A stretch of 64,000 bases of DNA, from contig JAILGF010000060.1 in NCBI GenBank assembly GCA_024696945.1, positions 1-64,000 on the forward strand. The letters are read 5' to 3'. The notes beneath the pieces are model-generated. The model was not told the origin of the DNA and searched no databases. It saw nothing but the letters and a program-made list of their open reading frames with translations. Both the position numbers and the translations under genes were made by a program. Of the stretch, positions 47,923-59,153 are shown one piece after another (position 1 is the stretch's first letter; the number at the start of each line of letters is the position of its first letter). Source of the stretch: Lachnospiraceae bacterium. Lineage in GTDB: Bacteria; Bacillota; Clostridia; Lachnospirales; Lachnospiraceae.

Positions 47923-50900
47923 TTATTCCATTTTGCGCATGGCTGCTGAGAGCATCAGCTTGATACGGTTCAGCTGATTAACCTCACTGGCGCCGGGGTC
48001 ATAGTCGACAGCAACAATATTGGAATCGGGATACTGCCTACGAAGCTCTTTGATAACACCCTTGCCTACAATATGGTTCGGAAGACAAGCAAAGGGTTGC
48101 GTGCAGACAATATTGGGAGCACCGGATTTGATAAGTTCAACCATTTCACCGGTAAGGAACCAGCCTTCGCCGGTCTGGTTACCGAGCGAGCAGATCGGCT
48201 CAGCAAGCTTTGCAAGTTCCTCAATCCTCATGGGCGGCTCAAAACGTTTGCTTTTCTCAAAAGCAAGACGGGATTCCTTTCTGCAGAACTCTATTATGTT
48301 AATGATCATCTTGTTAAACTTAACATCACGTTTGCTCTTACCCAAGCATTCATACTTGAACTTTGCATCAAAAGAGCAGTAAAGGATGAAATTGAGAAGC
48401 TCGGGTACTATAACCTCAGCGCCTTCCTTTTCAAGCTGCTCGATCAGATGATTGTTGGCCATGGGGGCATATTTAACAAGAATTTCACCGACGATACCGA
48501 CTCTGGGTTTCTTTATGCTTTCATCAAGAGGAAGTTCGTCAAATTCTTTAATTATATTCCTGACATTTCTCTTATATTCCTTCCAGATGAAGGTATATGT
48601 GAAATCCTTTCTGGAAAGTGACTTGCATACAATGTCAAGCCACTTTTTATGAAGTGCGTCCGCAGAACCGGGAACAAGCTCATAAGGCCTTGTACGGTAA
48701 ACAACCTTCTGGAAGATATCACCATAGCAGAGCGCATGCATAACCTTAACAATAAGAGAAGGAGTAAACTTAAAGCCGGGGTTCTTTTCAATTCCGGAGG
48801 TACTGATGGAAAGAACAGGTACCTGAGGCATACCCGCATTTGCAAGTGCTCTTCTTATAAGACCTATATAGTTTGTGGCACGGCATCCGCCACCGGTCTG
48901 GGTGTAAATGACTGCAACCTTATTAACGTCATATTTCCCGGACTGAAGGGCTTGGATAACCTGACCTACTACTATAAGGGAAGGATAGCAGGCATCGTTG
49001 TTAACGTATTTAAGGCCTACATCCACCGCACTTCTGTCGTCATTCTGAAGGATCTCTAAGTGATAGCCCTCGGAACGGATGGCAGCTTCAAGTACTTCAA
49101 AATGTATGGGTGACATCTTAGGTGCAAGAATAGTGTATTCTTTCTTCATGGCCTTGGTGAAAAGGACACGCTCTACCGCAGCGGAACGAACATGAGGAAC
49201 ATAGTTGTTCTTTTCTCTGTCCTTAACTGCAGAAAGAAGAGAACGGATCCTTATCCTTGCGGCACCTAAATTGTTTACTTCATCAATCTTTAATACGGTA
49301 TATATCTTTCCCGATGCATTAAGAATATCGGAAACACCGTCTGTCGTTACGGCATCAAGACCGCATCCGAAGGAATTAAGCTGAACAAGTTCGAGATTTT
49401 TCTGAGTACGAACAAAGGAAGCGGCAGCATACAGACGCGAATGGTACATCCACTGATCAACTACGATAAGGGGACGATCTACCTTGCCTAAATGTGAAAC
49501 GCTGTCTTCGGTAAGAACAGCTACACCATACGAATTGATCATTTCAGGAATACCGTGATTGATCTCCGGATCGATATGATAAGGACGTCCTGCAAGAACG
49601 ATACCCTTACGTCCGGATCGTTTAAGGTATTCTATTGTTTCTTCACCCTTACGCTCAACATCATGTCTCGCATTTGCAAGCTCAAGCCATGCAGCCCTGG
49701 CAGCTTCCATTACTTCCTCATGCGAAAAATCTTTATAGAAGGGAGCTGTTTTATCACAGAAGATAGCAACAAGCCTGTTGGTTACTATTTCCTCACTTTC
49801 AAGCGAAAGGAAAGGATTTGCATATATAATATCGGGATTCCTCAATTCCTCTACGTTGTTCTTGATGTTTTCACCGTACGAGGTAACAATAGGGCAGTTA
49901 TAATGGTTGCCCGCACCTTCAGTCTCTATTCTTTCATATGGGATACAGGGATAGAAGATGAATTTGCAGCCTGCCTCAAGAAGCCACATGATATGACCGT
50001 GAGCAAGCTTGGCGGGATAACATTCTGATTCCGAAGGAATGGATTCAATTCCCATTTCATAGATCTTACGGCTGGACAGAGGGGAAACGACCACCTTGTA
50101 CTTCAGCTTTGTAAAGAAAGTGAACCAGAAAGGATAGTTCTCGTAAATATTTAAAACTCTGGGTATTCCGACAGTACCTCTTACGGCTTCCTTTTCGGGA
50201 AGAGGGGTGTAGCCGAATATACGGTCAAGCTTATAATCGAAAAGATTGGGGATATTGTCCTTGTTCTTCTCACCGCCGATACCGCGCTCACAACGGTTAC
50301 CCGAAATGAAACGTCTGCCGTCGCTGAATTTATTGATAGTGAGCATACAGGTATTTGTACAACCCTTACATCTGCTCATAGATGTCTCAAAGGTAAGGGC
50401 TGTGATCTGTTCGATGGTGAGCATGGTGGTCTTAAGCTCGGGTTCATAATCCCTGCGGGCTATAAGAGCGGCTCCGAACGCACCCATTATACCGGCAATA
50501 TCCGGACGTATGCAGTCGCATCCGAGAATTGTCTCTAAAGCACGGAGAACCGCGTTATTGTAGAAGGTACCTCCCTGAACGACTATGTTGCTGCCGAGGT
50601 CCTTAGGGTCAGTAACCTTGATAACCTTATAAAGAGCATTCTTTATTACGGAATATGCAAGACCTGCGGAAATATCGGCAACGGTCGCACCTTCCTTCTG
50701 CGCCTGCTTAACCTTAGAATTCATGAAAACGGTACAGCGGCTTCCGAGATCTATAGGGTTCTCCGCAAAAAGAGCGATATTCGAGAAATCGGATATTTCA
50801 TAATCGAGTGATTTGGCAAAGGTTTCGATGAAAGAACCGCAGCCTGAAGAACAAGCTTCGTTAAGCTGAACGGAGTTGACGGCGCCGTCCTTTATCCTTA

Positions 50901-52206
50901 TGCACTTCATATCCTGACCGCCTATGTCGAGGATACAGTCTACATTGGGGTTAAAGAATGCTGCAGCCTGATAATGTGCAACAGTTTCAACCTCACCCTG
51001 ATCGAGCATAAGGGCAGCCTTGATAAGAGCTTCACCGTAGCCTGTCGAGCATGAGCGGACAATCTGTACGCCCTCGGGAAGCTTACCGTATATTTCTTTT
51101 ATTGAACGGATAGCCGTTTTTAAGGGACTTCCGTTGTTATTTGAGTAGAATGAATAGAGAAGTTCACCGTTTTCTCCGACAAGCGCAACCTTCGTGGTTG
51201 TGGATCCGGCATCAATACCTAAGAATGCATTTCCCTTGTATGAGTTAAGATCTGCCTTCTTTACGGAATGAGTTGAGTGACGTTTCTTAAATGCTTCAAA
51301 TTCTTCTTCCGAAGAGAAAAGAGGAGTCATACGGCTGACTTCGAATTTTATATCAACATGAGCCCTTAAGGTGTCACAAAGAGAACGTAGCTTAAAGAAA
51401 CTGATGTCCTTTACGTCCTTCTGTTTTCCGGAAGGAAGCATGCAGGCATAAAGAGCCGCACCCATGGCTGCGAAAAGATGGGAGTCTGACGGTGAAATGG
51501 CGGTTTCATCAGTAAGCTTTAATGTCCTGATAAAAGCAGCCTTTAATTCGGAAAGGAAGGTAAGAGGACCGCCGAGGAACGCAACCTTGCCTCTTATGGG
51601 CTTACCGCAGGCAAGACCGCTTATTGTCTGGTTTACAACAGCCTGGAAGATGGAAGCGGAAAGATCGGGCTTGGTGGCACCTTCATTTATCAGAGGCTGT
51701 ATATCGCTTTTTGCAAAAACACCGCAGCGGGCAGCGATCGGATATATAGCTTTATAGCTTTTGGCATATTCGTTAAGACCGGATGCATCGGTTTTAAGCA
51801 GGGAAGCCATCTGGTCGATGAAAGAACCCGTACCGCCGGCACAGATACCGTTCATTCTCTGTTCAATGGTTGAACCGAAATAAATGATCTTGGCATCCTC
51901 GCCTCCGAGCTCTATTGCAACGTCAGGCTTGACAGGAAGAAGGTCTATAGCGGTGGAAACAGCTATAACTTCCTGAGTAAAGGGGATTCCAAGAAATTCA
52001 GCAATGGCAAGACCGCCGGAACCCGTGATGGAGCATGCAGCTTCAACGTCAGGATATTTCTTTAAGGCTTCGTCGATAAGATCGGCCAGGGTTTCCTGGA
52101 TATTTGCAAAATGTCTTCTGTAATCGGAAAACAGTTTATTGTTCTTTTCATCAAGCAGCATTACCTTTACGGTAGTGGAGCCGATATCGATTCCAAACTT
52201 GTACAT
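47923..52206 (-). CDS. acyl-CoA dehydratase activase-related protein (two BadF/BcrA ASKHA domains plus DUF2229/HgdB-like region)
   Basis: [15 protein letters not shown] and [39 protein letters not shown] and [32 protein letters not shown]-terminal [27 protein letters not shown]. Confidence 0.9.
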   Translation of the reverse strand: MYKFGIDIGSTTVKVMLLDEKNNKLFSDYRRHFANIQETLADLIDEALKKYPDVEAACSITGSGGLAIAEFLGIPFTQEVIAVSTAIDLLPVKPDVAIELGGEDAKIIYFGSTIEQRMNGICAGGTGSFIDQMASLLKTDASGLNEYAKSYKAIYPIAARCGVFAKSDIQPLINEGATKPDLSASIFQAVVNQTISGLACGKPIRGKVAFLGGPLTFLSELKAAFIRTLKLTDETAISPSDSHLFAAMGAALYACMLPSGKQKDVKDISFFKLRSLCDTLRAHVDIKFEVSRMTPLFSSEEEFEAFKKRHSTHSVKKADLNSYKGNAFLGIDAGSTTTKVALVGENGELLYSFYSNNNGSPLKTAIRSIKEIYGKLPEGVQIVRSCSTGYGEALIKAALMLDQGEVETVAHYQAAAFFNPNVDCILDIGGQDMKCIRIKDGAVNSVQLNEACSSGCGSFIETFAKSLDYEISDFSNIALFAENPIDLGSRCTVFMNSKVKQAQKEGATVADISAGLAYSVIKNALYKVIKVTDPKDLGSNIVVQGGTFYNNAVLRALETILGCDCIRPDIAGIMGAFGAALIARRDYEPELKTTMLTIEQITALTFETSMSRCKGCTNTCMLTINKFSDGRRFISGNRCERGIGGEKNKDNIPNLFDYKLDRIFGYTPLPEKEAVRGTVGIPRVLNIYENYPFWFTFFTKLKYKVVVSPLSSRKIYEMGIESIPSESECYPAKLAHGHIMWLLEAGCKFIFYPCIPYERIETEGAGNHYNCPIVTSYGENIKNNVEELRNPDIIYANPFLSLESEEIVTNRLVAIFCDKTAPFYKDFSHEEVMEAARAAWLELANARHDVERKGEETIEYLKRSGRKGIVLAGRPYHIDPEINHGIPEMINSYGVAVLTEDSVSHLGKVDRPLIVVDQWMYHSRLYAAASFVRTQKNLELVQLNSFGCGLDAVTTDGVSDILNASGKIYTVLKIDEVNNLGAARIRIRSLLSAVKDREKNNYVPHVRSAAVERVLFTKAMKKEYTILAPKMSPIHFEVLEAAIRSEGYHLEILQNDDRSAVDVGLKYVNNDACYPSLIVVGQVIQALQSGKYDVNKVAVIYTQTGGGCRATNYIGLIRRALANAGMPQVPVLSISTSGIEKNPGFKFTPSLIVKVMHALCYGDIFQKVVYRTRPYELVPGSADALHKKWLDIVCKSLSRKDFTYTFIWKEYKRNVRNIIKEFDELPLDESIKKPRVGIVGEILVKYAPMANNHLIEQLEKEGAEVIVPELLNFILYCSFDAKFKYECLGKSKRDVKFNKMIINIIEFCRKESRLAFEKSKRFEPPMRIEELAKLAEPICSLGNQTGEGWFLTGEMVELIKSGAPNIVCTQPFACLPNHIVGKGVIKELRRQYPDSNIVAVDYDPGASEVNQLNRIKLMLSAAMRKME

Positions 52207-52401
52207 TACTTAGTTTTGTCATATATCCTTGGTTTTATGGCAGATATATGGTATTCCTTTCAATATAAAGTAGTAATAAAAACAACGTTGACTTACACAA
52301 TCTTTGATAGTATATCAAATTTTCGGATTAAAAACAAGATGAGTTTTAAATTTTTATTTATTGTTAATAAATAGGTAACATATAAATATTTTTGCATATG
52401 C

Positions 52402-52430
52402 TTTACTTTTAAATAAAAAACTGTTAAAAT
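52402..52430 (+). promoter_or_regulatory. promoter for GH115 gene
   Basis: TTTACT - 17 nt - TAAAAT. Confidence 0.45.
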
Positions 52431-52494
52431 AAAATGGATTTTATGTGTGTATTTTTAATGTACTGAATATATGGAATGATCACGGAGGTTTGAA

Positions 52495-55329
52495 ATGGCT
52501 TTTAAGCTTTCTTATAAAGGCTTTGTGCAGGATATCATTACGGATAACGATGAATTCCGCGGAGTAAAAAAGGCAGCCGGCTGGCTGGCAAAGGATATTG
52601 GCAGGGTTTCCGGAACGGATGCAAAGGTTATCGAAAAGACATATACCCCGGGCTTAAAGGGAATAATAGCGGGAACCCTCGGAAAATCCGAGCTTATCGA
52701 GAAGGCATGTGAAGAATATAAGCTTGACGTTTCCAAAATCTTTGGAAAACGTGAGGTCTACGGAATATTCGTTACGGATGATGCGGTTATTGTAGCCGGA
52801 AGTGAAAAAAGAGGAACGATCTACGGCCTGCTACACATATCCGAATGCATAGGCGTAACACCTTTTGTCTATTTCGGAGATACAGTTCCCGTAAAATATG
52901 AGAGTATTTTTATATATACCGCCACAGAAGAAGAAAATGTTACGCTTGATCCGAAAGCACTTTATGCCTCGGCTGAGGGAATTTCAAATGAGCCTTCCGT
53001 CAGGTACAGAGGTTTTTTCATAAATGATGAGTGGCCCGCTTTCGGAAACTGGTGCAACAGGCATTTTAACGGCTTTACAGCGGAATGCTATGAAAATGTA
53101 TTTGAATATCTTCTCCGTCTTAAGGGTAATTATATGTGGCCCGCCATGTGGAGCTCGATCTTCAGTGCTGACGGTCCCGGATTAAAGTCCGCAGAACTTG
53201 CCGACGAGCTTGGTGTTGTTATGGGAACGTCGCATCATGAGCCCTGCTGCCGTGCCGGTGAAGAATTCCAGAAGCTTAAAAAGACTCACCCGGAATACGG
53301 TGTAGACTGGAGCTTTGTTAAAAACCGTGAGGGTGTTACAAGATTCTGGGAGGACGGACTTAAAAGAAGCGGTGGATTTGAAAACGTCATCACGGTGGGA
53401 ATGCGCGGTGAGGCAGATTCAAAGCTTTTTGCAGATGCAACGCTTGAGGACAATATTAATGTCTTAAAGGATGTTATTAATTGCCAGAAGGAGCTCATAA
53501 ATAAATATACCGATGGGAAACAGCCTCTCATGCTTGCCGTATATAAGGAAGTGGAGGAATACTACAAGGGAAACGACGTTACTACCGGATTAAAGGACTG
53601 GGACGGACTTGACGGTATTACCCTTATGCTCTGTGATGACAATTTCGGAAATCTCCGTCTGATGATGGATGACGATAAGAGAGATCATAACGGCGGATAC
53701 GGAATGTATTATCATTTTGATTATCACGGCGGTCCTGTTTCATATGAATGGATAAACAGCTCATATCTTCCAAAGATATGGGAACAGATGACCACTGCTT
53801 ATGATTTCGGTATCAGGGATATCTGGATAGTAAACGTGGGGGACCTTAAGAACCAGGAGATACCTCTGAATTATTTTATGGATCTGGCTTATGATTTTGA
53901 AAAATACGGTACATCTGCTAAGGGAAATTACGTTACATACCTTAAGGAATGGGTTGACAAGCAGTTTGCAGGGCTCGACTCAAACATCAGGGAGCTTATC
54001 CTTGAGGTTGCCGACGGATACATGAGGCTTAACAATATTGTTAAACCCGAGGTTATTTCAGAGGGAACATACAGCATCAACCACTACAACGAAGCCGGAC
54101 GTGTTCTTGATATAGTTTCGGAGTTAGAGAAAAAAGCCGAAGCTGTGGCCGCCATTGCGGGACAGGAGCAGTATGTGCCTTATATGAGCCTTGTCGGATA
54201 TCAGGCGCTTGCGGCGTTTAATCTTATAAAGATGCAGATATTCGCAGGATATAACAAGAAATATGCCGCACAGGGCAGGGTTATTGCAAACAAGTATGCG
54301 GATCTTGTAAAGGCATGTATAGAAAAGGACAGAAGGATAATCGAGGAATTCCATACCATGAACGGCGAGAAATGGTTCGGTATGGGTATGTCAAAGCATA
54401 TTGGATTCAGGGCATGGAATGAAGAGGGCTGTAGACTCCCTGTTATGGTTTATGTGGAGCCGGAGTCAAAGAATGACGTTATCATTGCGGATGATGATTC
54501 AGATCTATTCAGCGGTGCCGGTGATTGGACGAAGCATCCTGTAAGGCTCACAGGCTTTGATTATAGGGGAAAGGGAAGCTTCACGGTATCTTCCTCAGGA
54601 AAAAATCCCATTACATATACAATAGACTGTGAGGATAAGGACATAAGGTTTTCCGGAAAGGATAACAGATACGTTCTCTCAGGAATCGCCGATTCTGATA
54701 CGGATGCACATATAACGGTGTATGCCGCAGAGGATGCAGCACCGGGAAGACATGAGTTTAGTGTTAAGACGAACATCGGGACAGTAAAGATCTACTTTGA
54801 GCTTAAAGGTTCACCGGTAATCTACGGAGTAAATGCCGAAGAATACTATAAGCTTACCGACAGTGAAGAAGGGGCATTTAGCGAAATAGAGGATTTCGGA
54901 AGGCTTCTTCCCGGAGAAAAGCATTCGGCATTAAAGACATTCCCGCAGGATAAGTATTTTGTTAAGGGACCTAAGGCCGAATACAGGGTAGATATCGATA
55001 CCGCAGGAAAATATAAGCTTATAGTTTATACTGCTCCTTCAAATCCGAGTTCTCAGGATAACCGTATACCGTTCTCGTTGGAGATAAACGGATCGGAACC
55101 TATGATCATAAATACTGTTCCTTCCGGATTTGCAGGAGGAGAGAATTCCTGCAGGGATTGGTGTATCGCCGTACTTGAGAACGTAAGAAGGACTGAGATC
55201 GAAACTGAGCTTAAGGAAGGCGGAAATACATTTGTTTTCGGAGCTTTAAAACCGGGATTTGTCCTTGAAAGATTTGAAATTATCAAAGATGAAGTAAAAG
55301 TACCATACAGCAGGCTTGGTTGCTTATGA
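52495..55329 (+). CDS. GH115-family glycoside hydrolase (alpha-glucuronidase-like), no signal peptide
   Basis: RYRGFFINDEWPAFGNWCNRHFNGF, RLKGNYMWPAMWSSIF, VMGTSHHEPCCRAGEEF, VITVGMRGEAD, LMLCDDNFGNLR, GMYYHFDYHGGPVSYEWINSSYLPKIWEQM. Confidence 0.9.
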   Translation: MAFKLSYKGFVQDIITDNDEFRGVKKAAGWLAKDIGRVSGTDAKVIEKTYTPGLKGIIAGTLGKSELIEKACEEYKLDVSKIFGKREVYGIFVTDDAVIVAGSEKRGTIYGLLHISECIGVTPFVYFGDTVPVKYESIFIYTATEEENVTLDPKALYASAEGISNEPSVRYRGFFINDEWPAFGNWCNRHFNGFTAECYENVFEYLLRLKGNYMWPAMWSSIFSADGPGLKSAELADELGVVMGTSHHEPCCRAGEEFQKLKKTHPEYGVDWSFVKNREGVTRFWEDGLKRSGGFENVITVGMRGEADSKLFADATLEDNINVLKDVINCQKELINKYTDGKQPLMLAVYKEVEEYYKGNDVTTGLKDWDGLDGITLMLCDDNFGNLRLMMDDDKRDHNGGYGMYYHFDYHGGPVSYEWINSSYLPKIWEQMTTAYDFGIRDIWIVNVGDLKNQEIPLNYFMDLAYDFEKYGTSAKGNYVTYLKEWVDKQFAGLDSNIRELILEVADGYMRLNNIVKPEVISEGTYSINHYNEAGRVLDIVSELEKKAEAVAAIAGQEQYVPYMSLVGYQALAAFNLIKMQIFAGYNKKYAAQGRVIANKYADLVKACIEKDRRIIEEFHTMNGEKWFGMGMSKHIGFRAWNEEGCRLPVMVYVEPESKNDVIIADDDSDLFSGAGDWTKHPVRLTGFDYRGKGSFTVSSSGKNPITYTIDCEDKDIRFSGKDNRYVLSGIADSDTDAHITVYAAEDAAPGRHEFSVKTNIGTVKIYFELKGSPVIYGVNAEEYYKLTDSEEGAFSEIEDFGRLLPGEKHSALKTFPQDKYFVKGPKAEYRVDIDTAGKYKLIVYTAPSNPSSQDNRIPFSLEINGSEPMIINTVPSGFAGGENSCRDWCIAVLENVRRTEIETELKEGGNTFVFGALKPGFVLERFEIIKDEVKVPYSRLGCL

Positions 55330-55658
55330 AAAAAGAATGTGCTATGTACCAGTCAATGGTTGAACCCTTTCTGGAGGGCAAGCTTACGGGAACGTCCAGA
55401 CAGGGCTTTGTCGAGCATATGAGACACTGTAAAATCTGCCATGAGGAACTGGAAATATATCATGTAATATATTCAGTGCTTGACGAACTGGAAAAGGATT
55501 CCGGAAAGGAAACCACGAACTATATGGCTACCCTTGAAAAAAAACTGGGATCCGGTAACGGCTCGGAATCGAGCATTTTCGGTATAGGAGCCGCATACGG
55601 TTTTGCCGCTGCCGGTCTGGCAGCCATAACCGCAGGAATAATATTGCTGCTTATGTAA
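55326..55658 (+). CDS. small zf-HC2-like membrane protein
   Basis: Putative zinc motif HMRHCKICHEEL and one C-terminal TM; ATGA overlap with the GH115 stop. Confidence 0.65.
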   Translation: MKKECAMYQSMVEPFLEGKLTGTSRQGFVEHMRHCKICHEELEIYHVIYSVLDELEKDSGKETTNYMATLEKKLGSGNGSESSIFGIGAAYGFAAAGLAAITAGIILLLM

Positions 55659-55673
55659 TAACGGAGAAAAAAG

Positions 55674-58511
55674 ATGAACGATGATTATCTGCTTCTGATC
55701 GATGGCTCAAGCCTTCTTTCAACACAATATTACGGAAATCTTCCGAGGGAAATACTTTTCGCAAAGACAGAGGAAGATAAGAAAAAGTATTATCATAAAA
55801 TTATGCAGACAACTACGGGCATTTATACTAACGCAGTTTACGGTTTTATGAAGGTTCTGCTTAAGATACTTAAGGACCAGAAGCCGGGGTATGTGGCAGT
55901 AGCCTGGGATAAGAGCAGGAATACCTTCAGGCGTGAAATATATGCTGATTACAAGGGAAACCGGGGTGAAACTCCCAAGCCTTTAAAGGATCAGTTCGAA
56001 CTCTGTGAACAGCTTATCGAAAGAATGGGGATAAAGCAGTTTATGGATGACAGGTTCGAAGCCGATGATTTCTGCGGTACTCTTTCAAGAAGATTTGAAG
56101 ATAAAACAGATGTAAAAATACTTACAAAGGATAATGATTATCTTCAGCTGGTTACAGAAAAAACAAATCTCTGGCTTATGCATGCCACAGCACAGAAGAC
56201 GGAGGAATTATACAAAAAATACGGTATAGCTCAGGACGGAAGCGTTCCGGACAGAGCGTTTAATCTGACTCCCGCACTTGTAAAGAGTGAATTTGGTGTT
56301 GAACCGGAGTCGATTAATTCACTTAAAGGCCTTCAAGGCGATTCATCGGACAATATAAAAGGCGTACCCGGTATCGGACCCGCTACGGCTGTTGCACTTA
56401 TTGCGAAATACGGGACGGTCGAAGCCCTTTACGATGATATAAGGGATCTTGATGAAAAGGCACAGAAGGAAAAGGCTAAGCTCTGGAAGGAGGAACTGGG
56501 GATAACAAGATCCCCCTTCGGCCCTCTGCTTAAAAAAAGCGATGAAGAGCTTGTCGGAGAGCAGGCAGCCCTGATAAGTAAAAAGCTGGCTACCATCAAA
56601 TGTGATATCCCTCTTGATCTGTCTTTTGAGGATCTAAGGTTTAAACCCGATTACGGTGCTTTAAGATCTGAATTTGCAAGACTTGAGTTTTCATCGCTTC
56701 GAATCCCGGAGGAAGGAAAAACAGAGCCTAAAAAGGTAAAGCCTTTGGAAATTGTAAATGATTTCAACAGATTTGACGAACTCTCAAAGGAACTTAAGGC
56801 TTATGACGGTACAATAGGAGCTTCGATATGCTTTGATGATACCGTAAAAGCTTCGATGCTTTCATCGTCTTATGTCTTGGGGGTTGCACTTTCCTTAGAG
56901 GATAGGAACTATTATATATGTAAAGAAGGCTTTGTAACAGGAGAACTGATAGCAGGTTTCGTAAAAGAGCTTATAGAGTCGGGCTGCAGGATCTGTTTCT
57001 CGGATCTAAAAAAGGCGTTAAAGCTCTCGGGAGCTGTTTCGATAGGAAAGGCGGAGGATATATCGATCGCGGCATATCTGATAGATCCTTTAAAAGGCAG
57101 TTACCTATATCAGGAATGTGCTTCCGTAGCAGGTCTTGATGTTCCTGCATCGAGGATAGATATTATCGGAAAGGCTTCATTAAAAGAAGCGGAAAAAGAA
57201 AACCCCGAAGCATTAAAGAAGCTTCTGCTGACAGAAGCCGAAACTGCTTTGGAGTGCAGTCCGGTTTTTGAGAAGATGCTGAAGGAAACCGGTATGTACG
57301 AACTCTATAAAGAGATCGAGCTTCCGCTTACCTTTGTTTTAAAAACCATGGAGGAGAACGGTATCTTAGTACTTGCCGAAGAGCTTGATGCATTCGGAAG
57401 AAAGCTCAATGATGATATCGTTAAACTCGAGGAAGAGATATATACCGGCTGCGGAGAAAGGTTCAATATAAATTCTCCGAAACAGCTTGGAGTCATTCTA
57501 TTTGAAAAACTTAAGCTTCCTTACGGTAAGAAGACCAAGACCGGTTATTCTACGTCCGCTGAGGTCCTTGAAAAGCTTAAGATCGAGGATCCGGTGGTTG
57601 AAAAGATATTAAATTACAGACAGCTGACAAAGCTAAAATCAACCTATGCCGACGGTCTTAAGGATTATATAGATCCGGACGGAAGAATAAGAACAAGCTT
57701 TAACCAGACCGTCACAGCAACCGGCAGACTGTCGAGCACAGAGCCCAACCTCCAGAACATTCCGATAAGGGAGAAGCTCGGACGTGAGCTCAGAAAGGTA
57801 TTTGTAGCATCACCCGGAAAGATATTTGTTGATGCGGACTATTCTCAGATAGAGCTGAGGATACTTGCCTCGCTTTCAGGGGATGAAAAGCTGATAGATG
57901 CTTACAAGAACTCCGCGGACATACATCAGAGTACAGCATCGGCAGTATTCAAGGTGCCTATGGAGGAGGTTACAAAGGAATTAAGATCGAGGGCAAAGGC
58001 CGTAAACTTCGGTATAGTATACGGTATCAGCTCCTTCGGACTCGGAACCGGACTCAATATTCCGAGAAAGGAAGCTGAGGATTATATAAAGAGTTATTTT
58101 GAAACTTATCCGGGTGTAAAGAAATATCTGGATGAGACGGTTGCATCGGCGAACAAGGAAGGATACAGTACTACCGTATGCGGAAGAAGAAGGCCTATTC
58201 CCGAGCTTTCTTCGACAAATTTCATGCAGAGGTCTTTCGGAGAAAGGATCGCCATGAATTCCCCTGTACAGGGAAGTGCTGCCGATATTATAAAGCTTGC
58301 GATGCTGAAGGTTTACGAGCGGCTTAAGAAGGAATGCCCTACGGCAAAGCTTCTGCTGCAGATACACGATGAGCTTCTTGTGGAAGCTGATGATAAGGAT
58401 GCGGACTTAGTTGAAACAATTATGAAGGAAGAAATGCAGAATGCATACAAGCTTCCGGTGATACTTGAAGTGGGTACTGCAAGAGGCAGAAACTGGTTTG
58501 AAGCACATTAA
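55674..58511 (+). CDS. polA: DNA polymerase I
   Basis: 5' nuclease GLQGDSSDNIKGVPGIGPATA; polymerase TATGRLSSTEPNLQNIPIR, DADYSQIELRILA, RSRAKAVNFGIVYG, QIHDELLVEAD. Confidence 0.96.
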   Translation: MNDDYLLLIDGSSLLSTQYYGNLPREILFAKTEEDKKKYYHKIMQTTTGIYTNAVYGFMKVLLKILKDQKPGYVAVAWDKSRNTFRREIYADYKGNRGETPKPLKDQFELCEQLIERMGIKQFMDDRFEADDFCGTLSRRFEDKTDVKILTKDNDYLQLVTEKTNLWLMHATAQKTEELYKKYGIAQDGSVPDRAFNLTPALVKSEFGVEPESINSLKGLQGDSSDNIKGVPGIGPATAVALIAKYGTVEALYDDIRDLDEKAQKEKAKLWKEELGITRSPFGPLLKKSDEELVGEQAALISKKLATIKCDIPLDLSFEDLRFKPDYGALRSEFARLEFSSLRIPEEGKTEPKKVKPLEIVNDFNRFDELSKELKAYDGTIGASICFDDTVKASMLSSSYVLGVALSLEDRNYYICKEGFVTGELIAGFVKELIESGCRICFSDLKKALKLSGAVSIGKAEDISIAAYLIDPLKGSYLYQECASVAGLDVPASRIDIIGKASLKEAEKENPEALKKLLLTEAETALECSPVFEKMLKETGMYELYKEIELPLTFVLKTMEENGILVLAEELDAFGRKLNDDIVKLEEEIYTGCGERFNINSPKQLGVILFEKLKLPYGKKTKTGYSTSAEVLEKLKIEDPVVEKILNYRQLTKLKSTYADGLKDYIDPDGRIRTSFNQTVTATGRLSSTEPNLQNIPIREKLGRELRKVFVASPGKIFVDADYSQIELRILASLSGDEKLIDAYKNSADIHQSTASAVFKVPMEEVTKELRSRAKAVNFGIVYGISSFGLGTGLNIPRKEAEDYIKSYFETYPGVKKYLDETVASANKEGYSTTVCGRRRPIPELSSTNFMQRSFGERIAMNSPVQGSAADIIKLAMLKVYERLKKECPTAKLLLQIHDELLVEADDKDADLVETIMKEEMQNAYKLPVILEVGTARGRNWFEAH

Positions 58512-58530
58512 GGAACGGGTACAGCAAAAT

Positions 58531-59130
58531 ATGAAGGTAATAGGTCTTACCGGAGGAATAGGAAGCGGAAAATCCTTCGTGGCACATGTGGCTGAAAAGT
58601 ATTTTAAGATATTGCATATAAGCACCGATGAGATTGCCCGAAGACAGATGCTTAAAGGCGGGGTAAGCTATAAACGCGTGATAGAAGAGTTTTCGGGTTA
58701 TACTTCCGGACTCATCAGAGAGGACGGAGAAATCGACAGGCAGGTACTTAGCAAGCTTGTGTTGAATGACAGAAATATGCTTGAAAAACTTGACGGGATA
58801 ACACACCCGGCAGTAATAGATGAAGTTAACCGGATGATCGAGGAAGAGAAGGAAGCCGGAATATATGATGCCGTATTTATCGAGACGGCTCTTTTATATG
58901 AGGCAGGCATGGATGTCATATGCAATGAGGTGTGGTATGTGTATGCTCCACTTGAAACAAGAAGGAAAAGGCTTTCAGAGTCAAGAAGCTACAGTGACGA
59001 AAAGATTGACGGATTCTTTAACGGACAGCTGTCGGAGGAAGAATTCCTGAGGCGTTCGACAAGAACGGTTCCAAACGGTGACGATGTTACAGAAGAGGAT
59101 ATGATCCGCATTATCCGCGGATATCTGTAA
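58531..59130 (+). CDS. coaE: dephospho-CoA kinase
   Basis: MKVIGLTGGIGSGKSFVA, ISTDEIARRQML, THPAVIDEVNRMI, FIETALLYEAGMD. Confidence 0.92.
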   Translation: MKVIGLTGGIGSGKSFVAHVAEKYFKILHISTDEIARRQMLKGGVSYKRVIEEFSGYTSGLIREDGEIDRQVLSKLVLNDRNMLEKLDGITHPAVIDEVNRMIEEEKEAGIYDAVFIETALLYEAGMDVICNEVWYVYAPLETRRKRLSESRSYSDEKIDGFFNGQLSEEEFLRRSTRTVPNGDDVTEEDMIRIIRGYL

Positions 59131-59153
59131 TTATTATATTGAAGAAGCTATAG

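Noticed and set aside
48073-48621. 182-aa plus-strand ORF inside the activase gene
   Set aside because: Antisense to a strongly supported 1427-aa CDS; no independent support.
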